A DNA stretch of 20,958 nt from an uncultured Ruminococcus sp. (GTDB lineage Bacteria > Bacillota > Clostridia > Oscillospirales > Ruminococcaceae). The notes under the pieces were generated by a model. The model was not told the origin of the DNA. It was given only the letters and a program-made list of their open reading frames with translations, and did not search any database. Shown here piece after piece: positions 15,701 to 20,958 of the stretch (position 1 is the first letter of the stretch; each line of letters opens with the position of its first letter). The translations under genes were made by a program, and so were the position numbers. Location: assembly GCA_900539095.1 (NCBI GenBank), contig UQAR01000038.1, positions 1 to 20,958 on the forward strand. The letters run 5' to 3'.

Positions 15701-18700
15701 AATACTTGATATGGATATCAAGGCGTATGTTGCACAAGCAAGAGATAACAATGATGACAAGTCATCTATAGACAACTACAAGTTTAGAAATGGCATCGGC
15801 GGACAGTCTTATGCTGCCGGTATAGGTCTGATAAACGCTACAAATAAGCCGTTGACTGTTGACAATATTGCTCTGTCGGGCAAAATCGATATCAGGACTT
15901 ATGACAGTGCAAACAATGTATACACCAATGAGGTAGTATCTACGGGTGCTATTGCAGGAACAGCCGGTCAGGAAGTCAAACTGACTAATATCAATATCGA
16001 CGGTCTTGATATCCACGGAGCATACACCACAGGTTCGCTTTTAGGCAAGACTTATGGCAAGGTCACTATTTCTAATGTCACGTCAACAGACAAAGGCATT
16101 TCAGTATACGGCGGTTTTGAATGTGGCGGTCTTGTGGGAAGTTCTCAGGGAAACTCCGGATTTGCGGTATCTGATTGTGAAATAAAGCTCAACAAAGTGG
16201 AGATAGACAATGCCCTCACAGATGATATAAAAAACTGGTTCGGTATGGGCGGTGTAGCAGGTACGACCTCTTCAAGCACTGCATTGAAAAATGTTAAAGT
16301 TCTTTCCACAGGAAGTGACAGTTTCATTGGCACTACTGATGAAAATGGCTACCCTGCAGTTGCAAAGAACATGAGAGTGGGCGGCATGATAGGACTTGCG
16401 ACCAGCGATGCAACGTGCACATTTGACAATGATGTGGTTGATGTCAACTTGTATGGACGAGTTGTGGGCGGAATGGTCGGCGAAAGTTCTAAAGAAGTTA
16501 CAATAACTAGCAGCTCCTTTGGGAGAGGAAGTAAAGACAGCAAGGCAAAAGTCCACGGTTATTTATACGCAGGCGGAATGTTCGGATATCACACTGCAAA
16601 GCTGACCATAGAGAAATCAACAGTCGAAAATGCAGATATCGCTATACCTGCGGCATGTAACGGCAATGTTGGTATCGGCGGATATGTGGGCTGTAAAAAC
16701 AGCGACCTTGTTTTAAAGGATTGTGCAGTTTTAAACTGTGAAATATCTAACTCAGACGCATCTAAAACAGCAGGTGTCGGTGGAATAGTCGGCAGAAATG
16801 CCGTCGGCACGACAGCGGCTTATGACATACTTGAGGACAATATCAAGTACACAAGAAAAAATGCTAACACATCTGTGGGCAATCTTATTGGTTGGAACGT
16901 TTCTGATCTGACTTCAAAATTCATCGGCGTGTCGGTGAATAATACCGATTTCAGTGAAACTGTCGCAGATTCAAACAACACGGATAATTCAGTGAATGTC
17001 ACAGCCATCCACACCGATTATAAAGGTGTGGTCAATAATACAGCAGTCGGTGTTGCAGGCGGGAACAGCAAGAACCATGTTGAGATAAACTCGCCGTATG
17101 TTAATGTTGATCCTGCAAAAACTTACGCCGATATCACTCTCACAGGCGACTTTGTGGCAGGCAATATGGCAGAGATAGTCAACGCCGCAGCTAGCGACAG
17201 CACTGCAAGTAAAAAATATCAGAACACAGGCGTGACAAGCAGTGCAGATGAGATACAGACAAAATATCTCAGCAAGCTGACTAACTTTGACAGTGTGGCA
17301 GACCAGTCCAACGACGATGTGAAGGGTATGCCGATATTGCTGATAGACGATAACAGCTCGGTGAATATAACGAAAATGCTGTCGGATTATGTGTCAGTTC
17401 TCACGAACCACGATACTGATTTTAACAAAGATCAGTCGGATTTGCTTTCAGTAAGCGTCGAGACCTACGGATATGACAGCGGCAGCTGGACTTCTTTAGG
17501 TAATGCAAAGAGCCTGACCTATGACGAGAGCAGACACCTTTTCAAGACCAAAAACGGCGTGTATGACAATGACGGAACTGCAAGGTTCACGCTTATAACC
17601 CTTGACTATGCAGACCCGACAAATGCTGAGCAGACGGCTGTGAGAATACATATCCCTGTTTTTGTAAAGAAAGTGCTTGACTACAGCTTTACATCTAATG
17701 TGCTGACAGGTACTGATTACTGTCACTCGGATTATGAGGGTCAGCAGTTTGCTTTTGAAAGCTTTGGCTCACCGATAACGATGTATTTCTCGTTCACATA
17801 TTACAGAAAAGCTCAGGAATGGCAGGACGCTATCAACGGCGGCGACAGTCTGCTGTGGTCTTTTGCAAAGAAGATATATCTATTCGGAGATAAAGGCGGC
17901 AGTTCAGGCGTTCTTCCTGACGGAACTAAATTCACACTGGTGGACACAAACCGTGAGGACAAGGCTTATCAGGCGACAGCAGGCGAGGTCGGTTTTGACA
18001 AGACCACGGGTATGCTGGATATGTCAAAATTTAATGGATTTACTGCTGCAACGCTTAATGATATCCTGTTAAAATATGCCTCTGTAACAGTTGCAGAGGA
18101 TACGGCAGGAACGCTTGTTGAAACTACAAAAGCTGACGCAACTGTTCAGGCTTATTTGGACGGCACTTTGAAGTATTTCAGAGCAGCTACGGAAGAGGAG
18201 CTTGCGAACACGGACGTTATGAAGTACACTGCAACTGTTACAGCTAAAGACAGCACAGAGAATGACAAAAGCGGCAGAATCAAGATAACTGAAAGCTATT
18301 ATCTGACCTTGACAACGCCTGCCGATACAGACACGCAGCTCATAAAGAACTATGTGGATTGTGCATCAGACAGCAGCAAAAAGCTTGAGGGCGATTTGCC
18401 GACCAATCAGATAAGTTCTGACACTGACATAGCGACATACATAATCGCAAACTTCCTGACACAGAAGGTAACTATAACCCCAACAAGCGAAGAAGAGATA
18501 ACCGCCACAAACAGCCTTATCAGATCTCAGCTCAATGCAAAGATAACCCTTAACAAGGAGCTTAAAGATACGTTTATCGACTATACTAAAAACGGCTTTG
18601 ATATGTATCAGGCATTCAAGTTCTCTTTGAAAAAGTATGATTCAAGTGCAAATGGTGCAGCGGAGCAGATAGTCGGCGGAACTTCTGTGAATGTGGATTA

Positions 18701-19610
18701 TTCTTTGAAGAGCGAGAGCGGCGATACTATCGAGGGCTCTGCCATAAGTTCAAGTGAAATGCTCGATGAGTCTAAGGATTACTATATGCTCGAGTATCCT
18801 AAGTCTATATGGACACAGTTCCTGAAAGACGGCGTTTACACGATACAGGTCCAGGCTGACATGAAGATAACTTATGATACCTCCACCATGATAACTCAGT
18901 TTCCTGAGCGTAAAGTGGAAGGCGACAGCACCACGGGTATTTCTGTCAACGCTACTTCAATGGTCGCTTATAACAAAAACAGCACGGAGAAAAGTTCTAT
19001 CGCAGCAACAGCTAAAGAGCCTGACAGACATTTTTACCGCCGTGCAATGACTGCCGCAGACCTTAGCTATAACGTTCCTGAATCAAAGGTCATCGAGGCA
19101 AAGGATTCACCATATTCACAGCTTGGCGTGAACCCTAGGGACATGAGTTCAGAGAAAATGCAGATAACTGCAAAGGGTCACTATGACTTGTCTAAACTCA
19201 ATGAAAGCATAAGAAAGCAAGGTAAGCAGATAAGATTCACACTGACGTTGTATAAGAAAACTGAAGAGGATAAGTATGAAAAGGTCGATGATATCAAAAA
19301 GTATCTTGACGGCATTTCACTGACAGGAAAGAACGACGTTATTGCTGCAAATGCAATAGCTCATGACGCAAGTGAATGTGCATTTGTCTTTTCAAATTAC
19401 AACGGCGAAGAAACTTACGATATCATAACAAAATATAACGTCATTACGGGTTCGGCATTTGAGGGAAATGGTCAGACTTACGCAAACTACAAGGTACTGC
19501 TCACGGTAGACCTGCTTGACGGAAATGGCAAAACTATGTCAGCAACCTCTGCGTCTGACTATATCGTCTACACAAACGCAAAGATAAACACAAGCTTTAT
19601 TGAAAAATAA
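9741..19610 (+). CDS. Giant secreted protein with GLUG-like repeats
   Basis: This is a 3289-residue protein covering almost half the window without a frame break. GTG at 9741 follows GGAGG (9727-9731) by nine bases; an in-frame ATG at 9687 lies inside the previous gene. A basic N terminus (1-22) precedes a hydrophobic segment (23-41), then a second stretch ending in AMAADAE, a possible signal peptidase cut after residue 62. Residues about 280-975 and 2068-2388 hold many G-G-x-(V/I/F)-G motifs of the GLUG type, every 30-45 residues, as in right-handed beta-helix adhesins. Between them are modules such as GCGTYSDPYIIDDGDQL (about 1505-1521), a usual first strand of a beta-helix. The last 850 residues look like several beta-rich domains. 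I see no LPXTG signal or C-terminal membrane helix, so surface retention must work otherwise. Likely a long adhesin or fibre scaffold. Confidence 0.85.
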   Translation: MKTIRNCKINRICYKLYSKYRKNVISLVTAAVLLVTSMPLADVSNVVSKMVSTLTNTITAMAADAETAAASEYVQSNTQNGQYTVSNATDLQMLFKADAAVYADTTIMFAKIGGNFSAEDLEGITSGLGSETAPFKGKLTASMGSAITLPIGFALFNYLADSAVIDQTVTIQRSESSDTALFAENVIHTEGNDTPQNWSVTEVSYENEGSGKYSFTSVIGEMKDGSIANLTIQCENDAVVSKTSGNTGLACGTMGKNAQLTVSPETANFTVKATKTAGSNVGSLVGAMSSGAKLTVAKSCNFTGTITGENAGGIVGKATDSALVTGEGVNVSVTGTVKGSVSAGGMFGTYIFTSDDTDTFLSDLQLTNWSGINVKLDSCATSKGNTIVGGLFGLLINNSNGNAVAINGSDDITVGSSFLGSILSSCYGGIVGRYQTSKLTNSLVFKNVNTQLGSFKNVNDVGGVIGNIYQNQNAYVKIDSAHVSMPENGTSNNNNGGLIGYVYHGTIDVYGNVTISDKGASATNFGGLIGRFVDGGSILRISGKTDLTDAYPASASANRCQIVGMRGDALVYALGNGTSLGDNGSGWQLIRNSSVKIDDMNWGGVLRIDGTNLTESENSVQGRDTDVLYFDKDAHIVTIKGFESNNVKIYNKADFARIALIMQQSENTYVRYSKNSVKKSDMLAATIGLNIDIDISDTGLTGFMRDSDKDTFTGTFNGNNKKFTMTVGTNDANVVFHTFNGFFAKTSGAKISNVTLKSTFNIVGDNTNDANKCHIGSVSAYNSGALTVDNVKVNVKASPSGVFTNFVGGMVGYVDDATSDVSFTDSTVTADLTYNAGTTSRDCTVLGGVIGLVDGVSSKPADDTGIKFNNVTVSGTITDNHNGSNARVGGLIAEVRGKAEEVSYNTKHNNIFITNVNIDNLTINANGKVNNSGGFFGHNWYRVEVTLDSLTVNGCHLNVTKGTELGGLVLSTTGYWKISKVKFAGTEVNAPMVNRYGMLAATLFGRSSDPYGFNYQTGAAGSGYKCLSDATYFEFITPNGYNITDTTIKIKSSYTMFDEIAARSLKESSEFVSSAQAIISIPAVNENGDYLVDMDGVHCNTYQNQTKNGTANWRPDPNSRYYYNIHKYKDAPKNLKTGGERLMQWSTKLFAANNIKNYIYNGSISFPTDKKIDLKGYSYYPVDTAGCTIGTSEIAFYNKEFNESENAANGNTDDYARTTEGKNTNHSQHYMMQSGIFRNCNSSINNQVKVDGKLTLKGNIGMVDGGSGALICGSVTNENSIKRYVQVTDKGSIVLDGLYVNNSNIAKTDYAPLLINKIENYAEITIKNVSAAKHKNTDPAYDMGEQAYAATSLIGDVGSATSHDLLLSFSGIKLAARSNDSIFSKATLLNSFQYSGSTSTGTYNYSYDEDWDKNSSGEYKRNVTYGKEVTSSLKNPNQQNKYYGDWDADDRYTSPEEGKTSEAYDFISTGYLPYVAKSKVTDSSLSDSQYHEIDVNVRRPNLNKGCGTYSDPYIIDDGDQLVTVANAINGTINVNWEVNYNPAVSTNKPTVDGKTAFCSSSNTTHQKYKYNGTEFKSSEDSNSTVSANDLKKYLCEAYYLIDGDITLGKTFAGLGGTENDKVFRGVIIGKKDGTSCPKITNKSQSSLIRSSGGSVVKDVNIVNTVTRELTKTDTAQITYATNSSEIYGGVIAVVSGGDNIIDNVSVQQPGLSFNGSAKYLIPAGGYVGAVIYGGVIFRNMGTAAASSKLTIGETAETDTQHLYVNPYIGRVVNGFAIEEGTKFGKSTTLDNGKKNYPITQLNDNYSDDEKLVIGNPKFTGFDVIKVPNAQALSMLSIISQSGMGYTDKYNDTCGYGWYTSTHTAEYSGVGSAGLTYDNEDYQNAISDYQRLDLKNSKNNDYDNKISLMLKKYVPAAVNSDTKTKYYEAKWSHVDGRNYTIELTGDGDYDLTDTGFRGINQMFSASLGKTNCGYSLSFVKINGNGHKIILDMDIKAYVAQARDNNDDKSSIDNYKFRNGIGGQSYAAGIGLINATNKPLTVDNIALSGKIDIRTYDSANNVYTNEVVSTGAIAGTAGQEVKLTNINIDGLDIHGAYTTGSLLGKTYGKVTISNVTSTDKGISVYGGFECGGLVGSSQGNSGFAVSDCEIKLNKVEIDNALTDDIKNWFGMGGVAGTTSSSTALKNVKVLSTGSDSFIGTTDENGYPAVAKNMRVGGMIGLATSDATCTFDNDVVDVNLYGRVVGGMVGESSKEVTITSSSFGRGSKDSKAKVHGYLYAGGMFGYHTAKLTIEKSTVENADIAIPAACNGNVGIGGYVGCKNSDLVLKDCAVLNCEISNSDASKTAGVGGIVGRNAVGTTAAYDILEDNIKYTRKNANTSVGNLIGWNVSDLTSKFIGVSVNNTDFSETVADSNNTDNSVNVTAIHTDYKGVVNNTAVGVAGGNSKNHVEINSPYVNVDPAKTYADITLTGDFVAGNMAEIVNAAASDSTASKKYQNTGVTSSADEIQTKYLSKLTNFDSVADQSNDDVKGMPILLIDDNSSVNITKMLSDYVSVLTNHDTDFNKDQSDLLSVSVETYGYDSGSWTSLGNAKSLTYDESRHLFKTKNGVYDNDGTARFTLITLDYADPTNAEQTAVRIHIPVFVKKVLDYSFTSNVLTGTDYCHSDYEGQQFAFESFGSPITMYFSFTYYRKAQEWQDAINGGDSLLWSFAKKIYLFGDKGGSSGVLPDGTKFTLVDTNREDKAYQATAGEVGFDKTTGMLDMSKFNGFTAATLNDILLKYASVTVAEDTAGTLVETTKADATVQAYLDGTLKYFRAATEEELANTDVMKYTATVTAKDSTENDKSGRIKITESYYLTLTTPADTDTQLIKNYVDCASDSSKKLEGDLPTNQISSDTDIATYIIANFLTQKVTITPTSEEEITATNSLIRSQLNAKITLNKELKDTFIDYTKNGFDMYQAFKFSLKKYDSSANGAAEQIVGGTSVNVDYSLKSESGDTIEGSAISSSEMLDESKDYYMLEYPKSIWTQFLKDGVYTIQVQADMKITYDTSTMITQFPERKVEGDSTTGISVNATSMVAYNKNSTEKSSIAATAKEPDRHFYRRAMTAADLSYNVPESKVIEAKDSPYSQLGVNPRDMSSEKMQITAKGHYDLSKLNESIRKQGKQIRFTLTLYKKTEEDKYEKVDDIKKYLDGISLTGKNDVIAANAIAHDASECAFVFSNYNGEETYDIITKYNVITGSAFEGNGQTYANYKVLLTVDLLDGNGKTMSATSASDYIVYTNAKINTSFIEK
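10575..12670 (+). repeat. First GLUG-like repeat block in the giant gene
   Basis: About thirteen copies of a motif like GGIVGKA, GGLFGLL, GGVIGNI, GGLIGYV and GGMVGYV occur here, with a gap near 11340-12160 that holds a module with FTGTFNGNNKKFTM. The copies are diverged at DNA level, so this is an old protein repeat, not a recent tandem expansion. Each copy is expected to form one or two coils of a beta-helix. Confidence 0.75.
12780..13480 (+). other. AT-rich segment inside the giant gene
   Basis: Base composition falls here while the frame stays open. For example 13201-13260 holds only 10 G or C in 60, against 33 in 60 at 13501-13560. The encoded segment is rich in Asn, Tyr, Lys and Ile and lacks GLUG-like motifs. 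It may be a domain acquired by recombination. Confidence 0.5.
15940..16905 (+). repeat. Second GLUG-like repeat block in the giant gene
   Basis: About ten copies follow closely, such as GAIAGTA, GSLLGKT, GGLVGSS, GGMIGLA, GGMVGES, GGMFGYH, GGIVGRN and GNLIGWN. Spacing is about 28-45 residues, tighter and more regular than in the first block. The same beta-helix reading applies. Confidence 0.75.
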
Positions 19611-19647
19611 GGCACAAGATAAAGGCATAACGTTACAGGAGAAGAAA

Positions 19648-20352
19648 ATGGCAAAAAGGATTTTTGAAAGATTCAAAAAACTGAATAAGAAAAAGAAAAT
19701 TCAGCTTGTCACCGCAGCAGTGCTCACCATGGCTCTGCTTGTGGCTCTCCCACTGTATGCCTGGTTCACACACACACGGTCTATCGCAATGACAACGCAG
19801 ATAAACGCTCCGACCCAGCTTTACATAACCGCAGGAAACAAGGAGTCTGTTGCCAATCTTGAAATGGGCAACATAGATGTGGAGAGCGGCACTTACAAGG
19901 ACTTTGTATTCGGCGTCAGCGGAAAAGACGTGTCAAAATATCAGATACAGCTTGCACACACCACAAATATACCTTTTACATACACCATTTATCGTGCCAA
20001 GTCAGCTAATGAGGGTGTCAGTGATGCGGTCGAATATTATTCTAAAGAGGAAGGGCGTTCTTACTATTACACAAAAGGAGATGCAATATCAGGAGAATAT
20101 CTCAACCAAAGCAGCAGTTCTGAAATACTTGCAAATAAGTCACTGCATAGCAAGTCATATGATGAATATGGCAATGTTCAAAAACACGCAGAGGCACTTT
20201 ATTGGCAGTCAGTTGCTCAGGCAGTGGAGAATGGTGATTCAAAGGGCTTTGTGGACTATTTTATAGTCAGGGTGAGCTGGGAAGGTCAAACTGTCGAGAA
20301 CAACAAGGAAACTGATATGGTCTATCTGACGGTGCAGCGTTCAGCGTCATAA
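19648..20352 (+). CDS. TasA-like SipW substrate with AWFT signal
   Basis: This is a 234-residue protein. ATG at 19648 follows AGGAGA (19637-19642) by five bases; an in-frame TTG at 19600 overlaps the giant gene's end and has no clear ribosome binding site. A strongly basic N terminus (3-17) is followed by a hydrophobic segment (about 19-37) and AWFT (38-41), then a Thr/Ser-rich mature part. The C-terminal strand VRVSWEG recalls the VWLEG strand of the protein at 207-1256. Placed directly after the giant gene, it may be a fibre subunit that presents or anchors the giant protein. Its small size and layout are closest to classical TasA/CalY proteins in this operon. Confidence 0.8.
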   Translation: MAKRIFERFKKLNKKKKIQLVTAAVLTMALLVALPLYAWFTHTRSIAMTTQINAPTQLYITAGNKESVANLEMGNIDVESGTYKDFVFGVSGKDVSKYQIQLAHTTNIPFTYTIYRAKSANEGVSDAVEYYSKEEGRSYYYTKGDAISGEYLNQSSSSEILANKSLHSKSYDEYGNVQKHAEALYWQSVAQAVENGDSKGFVDYFIVRVSWEGQTVENNKETDMVYLTVQRSAS

Positions 20353-20379
20353 AAAAAGTACAGAAAGGAGGCGGCAGCT

Positions 20380-20958
20380 GTGAAAGAAAAGTTGATAAAA
20401 GGGCTGAAAAAATACTGGCTCGTCATATGGATAGTCGCAGCAGTCGCTGCTCTCAGTACCATTGGCGTTTTGGCAGCCTACACCAGTATTTCAAGCGTAA
20501 AGCGAGTTGTTTCAACTCAAAAGGGCGTAGGCAATCTGTTTTCATCAAACTATCTAACAGAAACAAACAACGGTTCTGCACCGCTGCGAAACGTGACTTT
20601 CAGCAGCGAGGACGCTGACCCTGTTGTGACAGTGAGCATATGCAATTTTCCGCAGACGAGGGTCAAATACAATGACAAGGACATAACCTACACCCTCACG
20701 GCCACACTTGTGGACAGCAGCGGAAATGAAATTGGTGATGGGAACTTTGATAAGTATTCTGTGACATTTGACGGTGTAACGAAAAGATTTTCGGCGGACA
20801 GCAAAAGTATTTCCTACCAAAACAGAGTGCTTTCAACAGGCGGCTTTTCTTATGACGATTTTATACTCAACTTTGACAAGTCGCAGCTAACAAGCTCAAA
20901 TGTTTTCATGAAACTAAAGGCGGTGCCTACCGACCCAAGCGACCTGCCGACGCTTTCG
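20380..20958 (+). CDS. Partial membrane or secreted protein, cut by window end
   Basis: The reading frame is open from GTG at 20380 to the last base, giving 193 residues without a stop. AAAGGAGG (20365-20372) lies seven bases before the start. A basic N terminus (2-11) precedes a hydrophobic helix (about 13-33) that ends in LAAYTSISSV. This sits where AWFT stands in the neighbouring substrates but is changed, like the A-A-F or A-Y-F variants of TasA and CalY. The following part looks beta-rich, with VTVSICNFPQT and YTLTATLVDSSG, as in an immunoglobulin-like or TasA-type sandwich. It is probably another fibre component or an anchored one. The missing 3' end prevents a firm call. Confidence 0.7.
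   Translation, partial: MKEKLIKGLKKYWLVIWIVAAVAALSTIGVLAAYTSISSVKRVVSTQKGVGNLFSSNYLTETNNGSAPLRNVTFSSEDADPVVTVSICNFPQTRVKYNDKDITYTLTATLVDSSGNEIGDGNFDKYSVTFDGVTKRFSADSKSISYQNRVLSTGGFSYDDFILNFDKSQLTSSNVFMKLKAVPTDPSDLPTLS

Noticed and set aside
20427..20618. A short + strand frame of 63 codons
   Set aside because: It overlaps the longer frame from 20380, which has a strong ribosome binding site, a signal-like N terminus and no stop before the window end.
33..20958. tRNA, rRNA, CRISPR arrays, insertion sequences or phage genes
   Set aside because: I saw no spaced direct repeats, no cloverleaf-like or rRNA sequence and no transposase or integrase motif. The only repeats are diverged protein-level ones in the giant gene.

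Overview
The window looks like a chromosomal piece from a gut-type Gram-positive of the class Clostridia, probably a Ruminococcus-like member of the Oscillospirales. This is an inference from SipW-type signal peptidases, AWFT-type signal peptides, strong GGAGG ribosome binding sites, frequent TTG/GTG starts and mid-to-low GC. Every gene I accept lies on the + strand. Bases 1-32 are not genomic: they match the Illumina Nextera read-1 adapter, so base 33 is the true contig edge.

Layout. Bases 33-206 hold an inverted repeat, a very good sigma-A-type promoter and a leader hairpin followed by a T-run. They precede gene 1 (207-1256), a TasA/CalY-like secreted protein of low GC, which is closed by a strong intrinsic terminator. 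A second promoter (1361-1389, extended -10) starts a tightly packed run of twelve genes that continues past the right edge. In order these are: a degenerate EAL-domain protein; a membrane-anchored protein sharing a C-terminal motif with gene 1; a SipW-type signal peptidase; a membrane-anchored McrB-like AAA+ ATPase; a DUF2357-like (McrC-side) protein with a long charged helix; a second SipW-type peptidase; two small proteins (one membrane-anchored, one soluble and helical); an AWFT-type SipW substrate; a giant 3289-residue secreted protein rich in GLUG-like repeats; another AWFT-type substrate; and a partial membrane or secreted protein cut by the window end.

How the parts may work together. 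SipW peptidases mature TasA-like fibre subunits, as in the Bacillus tapA-sipW-tasA biofilm operon. Here that theme is greatly expanded, with two peptidases, at least three AWFT substrates, two related anchored proteins and one giant repeat protein. Between the two peptidases sits an ATPase pair that resembles McrB and its DUF2357 partner, but it is fixed to the membrane and shows no nuclease segment that I can see. My reading is a surface-fibre or adhesin assembly locus in which a McrBC-derived ATPase pair has been taken over for envelope work, perhaps coupled to c-di-GMP through the inactive EAL protein. That coupling is a hypothesis. The gene families and their order are what the sequence shows.
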